From Flagellimonas_A sp039592695 (GTDB lineage Bacteria; Bacteroidota; Bacteroidia; Flavobacteriales; Flavobacteriaceae): a DNA stretch of 64,000 nucleotides. The position numbers and the translations under genes were made by a program. Every line of letters begins with the position of its first letter. Positions within the stretch are counted from its first letter, which is position 1. Below, piece by piece: positions 1 to 9,071 of the stretch. The DNA is taken from the NCBI RefSeq assembly GCF_039592695.1, contig NZ_JBBUTK010000004.1, positions 22,815-86,814 on the forward strand, given 5' to 3'. Under the pieces are notes generated by a model that did no database searches, had not been told where the DNA came from, and was given only the letters and a program-made list of their open reading frames with translations.

Positions 1-21
1 TTTAAAGATTTTCTTTAAATC

Positions 22-918
22 ATGAACAATGTAAAAAAGTCGTTCAGTATACGTGATATGGAAAACCTCTCAGGTATCAAGGCCCATACCATTAGAATTT
101 GGGAGAAACGCTACGACCTCTTTCAGCCCGAACGAACCACTACCAATATCAGAACTTACAGTCTTAGCAGCCTTCAAAAACTGTTGAACATTACCTTGTT
201 GTACAACAATGGCTACAAAATATCCAAAATTGCCAAGATTCAAGAAAATGAGATTCCTGAAATTGTAAAGAATCTTACAATTGAAAAAAATGAAAATGAC
301 AGTGCCATCAATGCCTTCAAGCTTTCAATGGTCAACTTTGACCAATCACTGTTCACTAGAACCTACGACAGCCTTTTAAATAAAAAATCGTTCAGAGAAA
401 TCTTCTATGAGGTCTTCATTCCGCTACTGACTGAATTGGGACTCTTATGGCAAACTGATACCATAAGTCCATCTCACGAGCATTTTATCACCAACCTTAT
501 CAAGCAGAAAATATATTCCGAGACTGAGAAACTGCAGTATGATGTCCCTAGAAAAGACGCAGTATTTGCACTTTTCTTACCTGAAAATGAGATTCATGAG
601 CTTGGGTTGTTGTACATCAATTACGAAATCGTGCGTAGTGGCTACAAATCGATTTATTTAGGGCAGACCATGCCCATTGAAAGCCTGAACGACTTGGTGA
701 AATACTATAATGCCGTAAATTTCATTTCCTATTTTACCGTGTCGCCGACCAAAGAGAAGATAGAAAAGTATATCCATGAGTTTTCCACTATTTTGAATGA
801 ATCACCCAATTCAAGACTATGGCTATTGGGGCGGCAGATTCAGCATATTTCACAGGATATCCTTCCAAATACAATCAAAACTTTCAGCTCAATAGAAGAG
901 CTAACTGCAGAACTGTAG
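22..918 (+). CDS. MerR-family regulator with CarH-like cobalamin-binding region, probable carotenoid operon regulator
   Basis: 298 aa. The N-terminal 70 residues form a MerR helix-turn-helix (IRDMENLSGIKAHTIRIWEKRY). The rest resembles the four-helix plus Rossmann B12 region of CarH/LitR. Trp143 is followed by nine residues and then Glu153-His154, the W-x9-EH motif that caps adenosylcobalamin in CarH. E190-I-H192-x-x-G195 matches the DxHxxG base-off motif with Asp replaced by Glu. Known CarH proteins repress carotenoid genes in the dark and release DNA when light breaks the Co-C bond. The gene lies 7 nt upstream of crtI on the same strand, so it is probably co-transcribed and autoregulated. 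B12 binding and light sensing are inference. Its promoter lies at or beyond the window edge. Confidence 0.88.
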   Translation: MNNVKKSFSIRDMENLSGIKAHTIRIWEKRYDLFQPERTTTNIRTYSLSSLQKLLNITLLYNNGYKISKIAKIQENEIPEIVKNLTIEKNENDSAINAFKLSMVNFDQSLFTRTYDSLLNKKSFREIFYEVFIPLLTELGLLWQTDTISPSHEHFITNLIKQKIYSETEKLQYDVPRKDAVFALFLPENEIHELGLLYINYEIVRSGYKSIYLGQTMPIESLNDLVKYYNAVNFISYFTVSPTKEKIEKYIHEFSTILNESPNSRLWLLGRQIQHISQDILPNTIKTFSSIEELTAEL

Positions 919-925
919 TGCCCCC

Positions 926-2389
926 ATGAAAAAGATTGCAATCATAGGCTCTGGTTTTTCTTCGCTTTCTGCATCGTGCTATTTGGCAAAAGCGGGATAT
1001 GACGTACATCTTTTTGAAAAAAACAATCAATTGGGAGGCAGGGCCCGACAATTTAAGAAAGAGGGATTCACCTTTGACATGGGCCCAAGTTGGTACTGGA
1101 TGCCGGATATCTTCGATAATTTTTTTGCCGATTTTGGAAAGAAAACATCAGACTACTACACTCTCGAAAAATTAGATCCCGCCTATAAAATATTTTTTCA
1201 TGATGACACACTTACCATCGGTGATACCATGGAAAAAATTGCCACAGAATTCGAGCGTATCGAAGCGGGAAGCTCAAAACATCTAAAGCGATTTATCAAA
1301 AAAGCAGGGCAGAACTATGACATTGCCATCAATGACATTGTGTTGAGGCCCGGCCTGTCACCCTTTGAATTGGTCACCAAAGACACCGTACTTCGTGTAG
1401 ACCAGTTTTTCAAGACCATCAGCGGGGAGGTACGAAAAAAGTTCAAGAATCCGAAGTTGGTTTCCACATTAGAGTTTCCGGTGCTTTTTCTTGGGGCCAA
1501 GCCGAGTGACACCCCGGCTTTTTACAGCTTTATGAATTTTGCCGACTTTGGTCTTGGCACTTGGCACCCAAAAGGGGGAATGTACGAAATCATAAAGGCC
1601 ATGGTGGCCCTTGCACAAGAATTGGGGGTAAAATGCCATACAAATCATTCTGTAGAAAAAATCAATGTTGAAAAAAACAAAGCTTCGGCTATCGTTGTAA
1701 GCGACCAAAAACTGGATTTTGATATTGTCGTGAGCGGTGCCGATTACCATCATACCGAGCAACTTCTTGAAGAGCACCATCGCCAATATTCCCAACAATT
1801 TTGGAAGAAAAAGACATTTGCCCCCTCCTCTTTATTGTTCTATGTTGGCTTTGACAAAAAACTTGATAACATCGAACATCATAACCTCTTCTTCGATACT
1901 GATTTTGGCCAGCACGCCATAGAAATCTACGATGAGCCCCAATGGCCCAGCCAACCGCTATTCTATGCCAACTTTCCCTCAAAGACCGATGGTACCATGG
2001 CTCCCAAGAGTTGTGAAACCGGTTTTTTTCTCATTCCCATCGCCACTGGGCTCGAAGATACTCCAGAATTGAGAGCCCAATATTTCAATATCATTATGGA
2101 CAGATTTGAGCGATTGGCCCATCAAGAAGTAAAAAATAGCATTATCTTTAAAGAAAGCTTCTGTGTGAAAGACTTTGTGAACGAATACAATTCGTACGGA
2201 GGCAATGCCTATGGCATGGCCAATACCCTATCTCAAACGGCTTTTTTGAGGCCACGGCTAAAGAGCAAGAAAGTCGACAATCTCTATTTTACAGGGCAGT
2301 TGACAGTGCCCGGTCCTGGCGTTCCGCCCGCTCTTATTTCAGGCAAATTGGCGTCTAATCTTATCATCAACCAGTACAGCGAAAAATGA
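926..2389 (+). CDS. crtI: Phytoene desaturase
   Basis: 487 aa, usual length for bacterial CrtI. Introduces double bonds into phytoene to give lycopene, using FAD, at the inner membrane. The N-terminus has the dinucleotide-binding fold (IIGSGFSSLSASCYLAKAG, residues about 6-24) followed by LGGRARQFKKEGFTFDMGPS. The C-terminus carries the CrtI signature TGQLTVPGPGVPPALISGK. The stop codon overlaps the crtB start by 4 nt, indicating translational coupling. Lies directly downstream of the MerR regulator. Confidence 0.95.
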   Translation: MKKIAIIGSGFSSLSASCYLAKAGYDVHLFEKNNQLGGRARQFKKEGFTFDMGPSWYWMPDIFDNFFADFGKKTSDYYTLEKLDPAYKIFFHDDTLTIGDTMEKIATEFERIEAGSSKHLKRFIKKAGQNYDIAINDIVLRPGLSPFELVTKDTVLRVDQFFKTISGEVRKKFKNPKLVSTLEFPVLFLGAKPSDTPAFYSFMNFADFGLGTWHPKGGMYEIIKAMVALAQELGVKCHTNHSVEKINVEKNKASAIVVSDQKLDFDIVVSGADYHHTEQLLEEHHRQYSQQFWKKKTFAPSSLLFYVGFDKKLDNIEHHNLFFDTDFGQHAIEIYDEPQWPSQPLFYANFPSKTDGTMAPKSCETGFFLIPIATGLEDTPELRAQYFNIIMDRFERLAHQEVKNSIIFKESFCVKDFVNEYNSYGGNAYGMANTLSQTAFLRPRLKSKKVDNLYFTGQLTVPGPGVPPALISGKLASNLIINQYSEK

Positions 2390-3225
2390 AAGCGCTATTT
2401 GACAAGGTATCTTACGACTGCAGTCGATTGGTCACCCAATCGTACAGCACTTCGTTTTCTTTGGCCACTAAAATGTTGGCCACTTCGATCCGCTCAGATA
2501 TCTACAATATCTATGGTTTTGTACGCTTTGCGGATGAGATTGTAGATACTTTTCATGACTACGACAAGAAAACGCTTTTTGAACAATTTGAACTGTCTTT
2601 GGATGATGCCCTGAAGGATAGAATCAGTCTTAATCCCATCTTGAACTCTTTTCAGCATACCTATCACAAATACAAAATACCGCATCATCTGGTGGAAGCC
2701 TTTATGAAAAGTATGCGCATGGACCTTACCAAAAAAATCTATCGCACCCCAGAAGAATTCAAAGAGTACATCTATGGCTCTGCCGATGTTGTCGGGCTGA
2801 TGTGCCTGCGTGTTTTTGTCAATGGCAATGATGAGAGATACGAAGAGTTGAAGACCTCGGCGATGGCATTGGGCTCTGCCTTTCAAAAGGTCAATTTTTT
2901 GAGGGACTTGAAAGCAGACTACGAAAATTTGGAGCGTTCCTATTTTCCTGATACAGACTTGAAGGCACTGGACGAAATTTCCAAAAAAAGAATTGTTGAC
3001 GAAATCAAAGCTGATTTTGCTTTGGGCTACGAGGGCATCGCAAAATTGCCGGTAGAGGCTAAATTTGGGGTTTACACGGCATATAAATATTATAATAAAC
3101 TTCTGCAGAAACTCCAGAATATACCTCCGGTAGAAATAAAAAATGCCCGTGTCAGGGTTCCGAACTACCAAAAATTTGGGGTTCTGGCCAGATCTTATGT
3201 GAAATACAAATTACAATTGGTTTAA
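2386..3225 (+). CDS. crtB: Phytoene synthase
   Basis: 279 aa. Condenses two geranylgeranyl diphosphate molecules into phytoene. Both Asp-rich substrate/Mg2+ motifs of the trans-isoprenyl diphosphate synthase (squalene/phytoene synthase) fold are visible: D50-E-I-V-D54 and R-D174-L-K-A-D178. The start ATG overlaps the crtI stop. The stop is followed one base later by crtZ. Slightly shorter than many CrtB proteins (about 290-310 aa) but complete. A long opposite-strand reading frame across this gene is only a shadow. Confidence 0.95.
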   Translation: MKALFDKVSYDCSRLVTQSYSTSFSLATKMLATSIRSDIYNIYGFVRFADEIVDTFHDYDKKTLFEQFELSLDDALKDRISLNPILNSFQHTYHKYKIPHHLVEAFMKSMRMDLTKKIYRTPEEFKEYIYGSADVVGLMCLRVFVNGNDERYEELKTSAMALGSAFQKVNFLRDLKADYENLERSYFPDTDLKALDEISKKRIVDEIKADFALGYEGIAKLPVEAKFGVYTAYKYYNKLLQKLQNIPPVEIKNARVRVPNYQKFGVLARSYVKYKLQLV

Positions 3226-3226
3226 A

Positions 3227-3676
3227 ATGAATATTTTCCTTTGGATTATCATCTTTTTGGGCACTTTTTGTTTTATGGAATTTATGGCGTGGTTCACCCA
3301 TAAGTACATCATGCACGGTTTTCTGTGGAGCCTTCACAGAGATCACCATAAAAAAGACCATGATTCTTGGTTTGAGCGCAATGACGCTTTTTTCATCTTC
3401 TACGCCGTGGTGAGCATGGTATTTTTTTATTTAGGGGCGCAGACTGAATTTTGGTATGGCTGGCCATTGGGCTTTGGCATTCTGGCGTATGGCATTGCGT
3501 ATTTTACAGTACACGATATTTTCATACACCAAAGGTTCAAAATGTTTAGAAACGCCAACAATTGGTACGCCCGTGGAGTGCGTCGAGCACACAAAATACA
3601 TCACAAACATTTGGGCAAGGAAGACGGGGAATGCTTTGGCATGTTGGTGGTGCCTTTCAAGTACTTCAAAAAATAG
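3227..3676 (+). CDS. crtZ: Beta-carotene hydroxylase (fatty acid hydroxylase superfamily)
   Basis: 149 aa, membrane di-iron hydroxylase. His clusters typical of CrtZ are present: HKYIMHG, LHRDHHKKDHD, HDIFIHQRF and RAHKIHHKH. Hydrophobic segments lie at residues 1-20, about 50-65 and about 72-95. In this pathway it converts beta-carotene to zeaxanthin through beta-cryptoxanthin. It is the last gene of the MerR-crtI-crtB-crtZ run and ends 8 nt from a convergent gene. No lycopene cyclase follows, so cyclisation must be encoded elsewhere. Confidence 0.93.
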   Translation: MNIFLWIIIFLGTFCFMEFMAWFTHKYIMHGFLWSLHRDHHKKDHDSWFERNDAFFIFYAVVSMVFFYLGAQTEFWYGWPLGFGILAYGIAYFTVHDIFIHQRFKMFRNANNWYARGVRRAHKIHHKHLGKEDGECFGMLVVPFKYFKK

Positions 3677-3684
3677 AGCTGAGA

Positions 3685-4245
3685 CTATTCTTGAATCAAT
3701 TCATCTAGAAGCTTCTGTACTTCTGCAGTATCCCAATCTGAGATGCCTTCTTTTTTGATGACAATATTTCCCTTTTTATCCAAAAGGTATGACGCAGGGG
3801 GCTCTAAAATATCGAATGGTGCCTTTTCACCAATAATCAAATAGGTTACCGGAAAAGTGAACTCGTGCTTCTGCATGAATTCCTCAACGGGGGGTCGTTC
3901 TTCATTGGTGATGATGTAAAAATCCATTTGGCCTTTGTACCTGTCGTACAATTTTTGAATACTGGCCAATTCAGCCTCTGAAGGCAGTTTCCAAGAGGCC
4001 CAAAAGTTAATCAAAACTACCTTGCCCCTTGATTTTTCAAAACTGAAGAAGTTCCATTCATCATCTTTCAGCTTCCAATCGTAATCCGCTATCTGCTCAC
4101 GGGCAGTTTCTTCAATAATGGATGGTGAAAATGAGAAGAGACGGTTCAACAACACTTTTCCATAGTGTCCCAACGGGGTCACAAAAAAAGAAACTACAAA
4201 AAGAATCAACAGTACATTTAGAACGGTCTTCTTGGTCAATTTCAT
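3685..4245 (-). CDS. TlpA/thioredoxin-fold membrane-anchored protein lacking the CxxC motif
   Basis: 186 aa with an N-terminal membrane anchor (residues about 7-25) and a periplasmic thioredoxin-like domain. The TlpA-type segment VVLINFWASW is followed by K86-L-P-S89 where active proteins have CxxC, and the translation agrees with the DNA at that point. The later cis-Pro region (FPVTYLI) and the strand YLLDKKGNIV are normal for the fold. A redox role is therefore unlikely; a binding or chaperone-like role is possible but not shown. Convergent with crtZ and downstream of the aconitase terminator. Confidence 0.8.
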   Translation of the reverse strand: MKLTKKTVLNVLLILFVVSFFVTPLGHYGKVLLNRLFSFSPSIIEETAREQIADYDWKLKDDEWNFFSFEKSRGKVVLINFWASWKLPSEAELASIQKLYDRYKGQMDFYIITNEERPPVEEFMQKHEFTFPVTYLIIGEKAPFDILEPPASYLLDKKGNIVIKKEGISDWDTAEVQKLLDELIQE

Positions 4246-4256
4246 GGTTAGGTTTT

Positions 4257-4264
4257 CAAAACTA
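4257..4264 (-). promoter_or_regulatory. Candidate -7 box for the TlpA-like gene
   Basis: Read on the minus strand this is TAGTTTTG, a full match to the Bacteroidota -7 consensus TAnnTTTG, 11 nt upstream of the start codon and just after the aconitase terminator. No clear TTG -33 element is seen at the usual spacing, so this is tentative. Confidence 0.35.
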
Positions 4265-4291
4265 AAAACTCCTGAAAGCTTCAGGAGTTTT
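4265..4291 (-). terminator. Intrinsic terminator of the aconitase gene
   Basis: Perfect 12-bp inverted repeat (AAAACTCCTGAA / TTCAGGAGTTTT) with a 3-nt loop, 24 nt past the aconitase stop. The A-rich and T-rich ends give a U-tract in either orientation, so it may be bidirectional. Confidence 0.85.
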
Positions 4292-4314
4292 GATATAGAT
4301 TGCTGTTTTCGCTA

Positions 4315-6585
4315 TCAAGCGTTTTCTTTTTTTATCACGTTTAGCGCCGAACCTTCCTTAAACCAATTGATTTGTGCCGCATTGTAGGTATGGTTGGCCT
4401 TTATGGTGTCTTTGCTACCATCTGCATGTACCACTTCAATGATCAACGGTTTGTCAGCTTGAAAATCTTCAATGTCGATAAAGTTGAAGGTGTCATCCTC
4501 TTGAATCAAGTCATAATCATTCTCATTGGCAAAGGTCAACGCCAACATGCCTTGTTTCTTCAGGTTTGTCTCATGAATACGGGCAAATGATTTGACCAAA
4601 ACCGCCGCAACGCCCAAATGTCTGGGTTGCATGGCAGCGTGTTCTCTTGAAGAACCCTCACCGTAATTGTGGTCACCCACAACAATGGTTTTGATTCCCT
4701 TGGCCTTGTAGGCTCGCTGTGTATCTGGCACACCCCCATATTCATCTGTCAGTTGGTTTTTGACAAAGTTTGTCTTTTTATTGAAGGCGTTCACGGCACC
4801 TATCAAGGTGTTATTGGCAATGTTATCAAGATGCCCACGAAAGCGCAACCAAGGGCCAGCCATCGAAATATGGTCTGTAGTACATTTGCCAAAAGCTTTG
4901 ATCAATAATTTCATCCCCTGTAGGCTTTCAGGTTGAATGGGCTCAAACGGGGCCAACAATTGCAACCGTTCTGAATCTTCAGCCACAATTACCTCAACAC
5001 CGCTGCCATCTTCTCTGGGAGCAACATAGCCAGCATCTTCAACGGCAAAGCCTTCGGGTGGCAGTTCGTAACCTCTGGGCTCATCAAGCAACACTTCTTC
5101 ACCATCCTCATTGATCAATTTATCGGATACGGGATTGAAATCCAATCGTCCGGCAATGGCTATCGCTGTGACCAACTCGGGTGAACCAACAAACGCCAAG
5201 GTATTCGGGTTGCCATCAGCCCTTTTGGCAAAGTTTCGGTTAAATGAGTGCACAATGGTATTTCTTGGGCCATTGGCGGCATTATCACCATAACGATCCC
5301 ACATACCGATACACGGGCCACAGGCATTGGCAAACACCGTTGCACCGACGTTGTTGAATGTATCGATAAAACCATCACGCTCAATGGTGTATCTTACCTG
5401 TTCTGACCCCGGAGTTATGGTAAACTCAGATTTCATCTTCAGTTTCTTGTCAGAAACCTGTTTGGCCAACGAAGCCGCCCTTGAAATATCTTCGTAGGAT
5501 GAGTTGGTACACGACCCTATCAGACCGACCTCAACATTCAATGGCCAATCATTCTCTCTGGCCGCCTCGTTCATTTTTGAGATTGGTGTTGCCAAATCTG
5601 GCGTAAACGGTCCGTTCAAATGAGGTTCTAAAGTATCTAAATCAATTTCTATGACTTGGTCAAAATATTGTTCTGGATTTTCATAGGCTTCAGGATCTGC
5701 GGTCAAATGCTCGGCAACTTCCTTCGCAGCATCGGCCACATCTGCCCTATCGGTCGCCCGCAGATAACGGTCCATTGACTCGTCATAACCAAAAGTGGAA
5801 GTGGTGGCACCCACCTCAGCGCCCATGTTACAGATGGTACCCTTACCGGTGCACGACATTGAAGTGGCCCCTTCACCGAAATATTCGATAATGGCCCCTG
5901 TACCGCCTTTGACGGTCAGAATATCGGCCACTTTAAGGATGACGTCTTTTGGGGCTGTCCATCCAGAAAGCTTCCCGGTGAGCTTCACTCCTATCAACTT
6001 GGGAAACTTTAATTCCCACGGCATGCCTGCCATCACATCAACGGCGTCGGCACCACCGACACCGATGGCGACCATACCCAGCCCTCCGGCATTTACGGTA
6101 TGTGAATCCGTACCGATCATCATCCCTCCAGGAAAGGCATAATTTTCAAGCACCACTTGGTGAATGATCCCTGCGCCGGGTTTCCAGAAACCGATTCCGT
6201 ATTTATTGGAGACCGACTCCAAAAAGTCAAACACCTCATTACTGGTCTCATTCGCCCTTTTCAAATCTTTTTCAGCGCCCACTTTGGCCTGAATCAAATG
6301 GTCACAGTGCACAGTAGTGGGCACGGCAACTTTGGGCTTTCCGGCATGCATGAACTGCAATAGGGCCATTTGGGCCGTGGCATCTTGACAGGCAACACGA
6401 TCGGGGGCAAAATCCACATAATCCTTACCCCTAGTGAAAACTTTGGTGGGATTGCCATCCCAAAGATGTGAGTACAATATTTTTTCAGCCAAAGTCAAAG
6501 GTCTGCCCACCAATTCACGGGCCTTGTTCACCCGTTCGCCTATCGAGGCATAGACCTCTATTATCATGTCTATGTCAAATGCCAT
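4315..6585 (-). CDS. acn: Aconitate hydratase
   Basis: 756 aa, the mitochondrial-type aconitase size and layout. Interconverts citrate and isocitrate in the TCA cycle. The three [4Fe-4S] ligands are visible as GSCTNSS (Cys about residue 357) and NACGPC (Cys about 421 and 424). MIGTDSHTVNAGGLGMVAIG and the swivel-domain segment GDHNYGEGSSREHAA are family signatures. Start chosen at MAFDIDMI. Followed by a strong terminator. Upstream on the same strand is moxR with a 97-nt gap that may hold its own promoter (a weak TAATTTTA box). Confidence 0.96.
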   Translation of the reverse strand: MAFDIDMIIEVYASIGERVNKARELVGRPLTLAEKILYSHLWDGNPTKVFTRGKDYVDFAPDRVACQDATAQMALLQFMHAGKPKVAVPTTVHCDHLIQAKVGAEKDLKRANETSNEVFDFLESVSNKYGIGFWKPGAGIIHQVVLENYAFPGGMMIGTDSHTVNAGGLGMVAIGVGGADAVDVMAGMPWELKFPKLIGVKLTGKLSGWTAPKDVILKVADILTVKGGTGAIIEYFGEGATSMSCTGKGTICNMGAEVGATTSTFGYDESMDRYLRATDRADVADAAKEVAEHLTADPEAYENPEQYFDQVIEIDLDTLEPHLNGPFTPDLATPISKMNEAARENDWPLNVEVGLIGSCTNSSYEDISRAASLAKQVSDKKLKMKSEFTITPGSEQVRYTIERDGFIDTFNNVGATVFANACGPCIGMWDRYGDNAANGPRNTIVHSFNRNFAKRADGNPNTLAFVGSPELVTAIAIAGRLDFNPVSDKLINEDGEEVLLDEPRGYELPPEGFAVEDAGYVAPREDGSGVEVIVAEDSERLQLLAPFEPIQPESLQGMKLLIKAFGKCTTDHISMAGPWLRFRGHLDNIANNTLIGAVNAFNKKTNFVKNQLTDEYGGVPDTQRAYKAKGIKTIVVGDHNYGEGSSREHAAMQPRHLGVAAVLVKSFARIHETNLKKQGMLALTFANENDYDLIQEDDTFNFIDIEDFQADKPLIIEVVHADGSKDTIKANHTYNAAQINWFKEGSALNVIKKENA

Positions 6586-6682
6586 TGAATCTATAATTTA
6601 ATGCGGTTCGTAAAGTCGTAAAATTACTAAAATACAGAGGATTTTAGAAGGATGTGATAAAGGAATCTGGCCCAAGCAGTTT

Positions 6683-7636
6683 CTACACCAATTCTGCGAT
6701 GATATCTTCTTCGGATATGCCTTCGGCCTCAGCTTTGTAATTCTTGAGGATGCGATGTCTGAGGATTCCATCGGCCACAGCTTTGACATCTTCCGCATCA
6801 GGTGAGAACTTACCATGGATCGCCGCATGCGCCTTGGCACCCAAAATCAGATTTTGGGATGCCCTTGGGCCCGCGCCCCAATCCACATAATTGTTCACGA
6901 AATCAGAAGCCCCCTCAGTATTTGGGCGTGTTTTGTTGACCAATCTGACGGTGTAGTCGACCACATTGTCAGCAACCGGAATGCGGCGGACAAGGTGTTG
7001 TATATCAATCAGCGCATCTGCACTGAACAACGTGCTCAAAATGGTGGATTGGTCAGAGGTCGTCGATTTTACAATATTCACCTCTTCTTCCACTGACGGA
7101 TAGCCCAATTTAATCGCGAACATAAAGCGATCGAGTTGCGCCTCTGGCAATGGATAAGTACCTTCTTGCTCAATGGGGTTTTGGGTGGCCAACACAAAAT
7201 AGGGTTGGGGCAATTTATGCCGTTGCCCCGCTATCGTCACCGACCGTTCTTGCATGGCCTCTAAAAGCGCAGCTTGGGTCTTGGGCGGGGTCCTATTGAT
7301 TTCATCTGCCAACACAATATTTGCAAACACCGGGCCTTTGATGAATTTAAAATCCCGATTTTGATCCAAGATCTCACTGCCCAGTATATCACTCGGCATC
7401 AGGTCGGGTGTAAATTGAATTCGCTTAAAGTCAAGCCCCAATGTCTGGGCAATGGTATTGACCATAAGCGTCTTCGCAAGACCCGGCACCCCTATCAGAA
7501 GCGAGTGCCCACCGGTATAAATTGACAGTAGAATCTGTTCGATGACCCGCTCTTGGCCAACGATGACCTTGGCGATTTCTTTTTTGAGTGTTTCGTGTCT
7601 AGAGACGAGTTGCTCAATGGCTGCTACATCTGACAT
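6683..7636 (-). CDS. MoxR-family AAA+ ATPase
   Basis: 317 aa, the MoxR AAA_3 length. Walker A G49-V-P-G-L-A-K-T56; Walker B IVLADEIN with D111-E112; sensor region FVLATQNPIEQEGTYPLPEAQ. MoxR ATPases usually act as chaperones for von Willebrand A-domain proteins and DUF58 partners, which are not adjacent here. It lies 4 nt downstream of the SurA-like gene on the same strand, suggesting one transcript with the two peptidyl-prolyl isomerases. Cytoplasmic. Confidence 0.93.
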   Translation of the reverse strand: MSDVAAIEQLVSRHETLKKEIAKVIVGQERVIEQILLSIYTGGHSLLIGVPGLAKTLMVNTIAQTLGLDFKRIQFTPDLMPSDILGSEILDQNRDFKFIKGPVFANIVLADEINRTPPKTQAALLEAMQERSVTIAGQRHKLPQPYFVLATQNPIEQEGTYPLPEAQLDRFMFAIKLGYPSVEEEVNIVKSTTSDQSTILSTLFSADALIDIQHLVRRIPVADNVVDYTVRLVNKTRPNTEGASDFVNNYVDWGAGPRASQNLILGAKAHAAIHGKFSPDAEDVKAVADGILRHRILKNYKAEAEGISEEDIIAELV

Positions 7637-7640
7637 GCAC

Positions 7641-9071
7641 TTACTCTTTTACCCAATTGTTTGCAAAATTGCATACTTTATGCTGGCCATTCACATGAAC
7701 GTAGGTGTCTTCTATATGCTCGTCCATCCATTCTTTGATGGCCTTGAGCTGTTTTTCACGCAGTGCCAAATCTTGTATTTTCAAATAATCCTTTGCAAAA
7801 TCAGCTTTGTGCTCGTCGTAACGATTGGAGATTTTCATGATTTTAAACTTGGGTGCACCGCCCCTTGGGTCATCTTCTTTCAGTGGCCTTGAAATTTCGT
7901 CGTCTTTAAGGTTTCTGACCTGGTTATAAAGTGCGGGATCCATATTGGTCAGTTCAAAGCGTGAACCAAAATCGATGGGATTTCGCAATAATCCACCATC
8001 AAATTTTGTTTCCTTTTCATCTGAAAAATTCAGGGCCGCCTCGGCAAAAGTGTATTTGCCATCAAGCACCTGCTGACGAATGGTATCGAGCTCTTTCATA
8101 GCTGCTTCCATGGCCGATTGTGGAATTTCAGGAATCAGAAGAATGTGTCGCAAATCGCGTTCTTGACCCCGTATCTTTTCCATATAAATGATGTGATAAC
8201 CGAACGGTGACTCAAATGGCTCGGAAATTTCCCCTTCCTGCAAACTGAAAGCCACATCTTTGAATTCTTTTACAAATGGAGTTTCACGGGTCATGCTATA
8301 GAAACCACCCTTTGATTTTGAACCCGGGTCTTGGGAATACAAAATGGCCTTGACATTGAAACTGGCATCGTTCTCTTCAACATCTTGTTTGATTTCTTGA
8401 AGACGGTTGATGACCTTTTGCTTTTCCTCCTCCGGCGCCTCGGGCTGCTTGACAATTTGGGCGATTTCAAGCTCTGCCCCAAAAACAGGTCGTTCATCCT
8501 CAGGAATATTGAAGAAAAACTGACGCACCTCTTCTGGGGTCACTTCAATCTCATCAACAATCTTGCTCCGCATTTTATTTGACAGCATTTGGAGCTTGTT
8601 GATTTCAAAAAGCTCAGAACGGAAAGATTCCAAATCTTGTTTCTTGTAATAGTTGAGCATCTTCTCAATCGACCCAATCTGACTTGAGAGTTGCTGTATC
8701 TGGCGGTCGCTTTGCGCATTCACCTGATCATCAGAGACCAGCAAACTGTCTTGCACGGCCTGATGAGCAAAAAGTCGGTCTTCCATCAACTTGCCCAACA
8801 ATTGGCATTCAGTGATATCTTGCGTTGATGCTCCTTGATTTTTTAGGTCGATGAGCGTTTTTTGTATGTCTGAGTCCAATATCACATAATCGCCCACAAC
8901 GGCTGCAACCCCATCTACCTTGACCCGCTTTGTAATAACGGTGTCGGCAGCTTCTATGTTTTCTGCGACGGTTTCTTCGCCCGTAGCGGTTTCTTCTATC
9001 TCTTGGGCACCCAATAAGAATAAGTTGCCCATAAAAAATGTCAACCAAATAAGATTAATCTTCTTCTGCAT
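7641..9071 (-). CDS. SurA-like periplasmic peptidyl-prolyl isomerase (parvulin type)
   Basis: About 476 aa with an N-terminal signal peptide (MQKKINLIWLTFF...LFLLGAQ). Region 50-180 resembles the SurA chaperone domain. Two parvulin/PpiC modules follow: one around FNVKAILYSQDPGSKSKGGF and FGYHIIYMEKI, and one starting RDLRHILL with a conserved GGLLRNPIDFG. Probable role: outer-membrane protein folding in the periplasm. An alternative start five codons upstream (9086) is possible. Either start overlaps the end of the preceding isomerase gene, so the two are probably coupled. Confidence 0.88.
   Translation of the reverse strand: MQKKINLIWLTFFMGNLFLLGAQEIEETATGEETVAENIEAADTVITKRVKVDGVAAVVGDYVILDSDIQKTLIDLKNQGASTQDITECQLLGKLMEDRLFAHQAVQDSLLVSDDQVNAQSDRQIQQLSSQIGSIEKMLNYYKKQDLESFRSELFEINKLQMLSNKMRSKIVDEIEVTPEEVRQFFFNIPEDERPVFGAELEIAQIVKQPEAPEEEKQKVINRLQEIKQDVEENDASFNVKAILYSQDPGSKSKGGFYSMTRETPFVKEFKDVAFSLQEGEISEPFESPFGYHIIYMEKIRGQERDLRHILLIPEIPQSAMEAAMKELDTIRQQVLDGKYTFAEAALNFSDEKETKFDGGLLRNPIDFGSRFELTNMDPALYNQVRNLKDDEISRPLKEDDPRGGAPKFKIMKISNRYDEHKADFAKDYLKIQDLALREKQLKAIKEWMDEHIEDTYVHVNGQHKVCNFANNWVKE

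Noticed and set aside
2494..3171. 225-aa reading frame opposite crtB
   Set aside because: Shadow of a clear crtB gene; no family resemblance.
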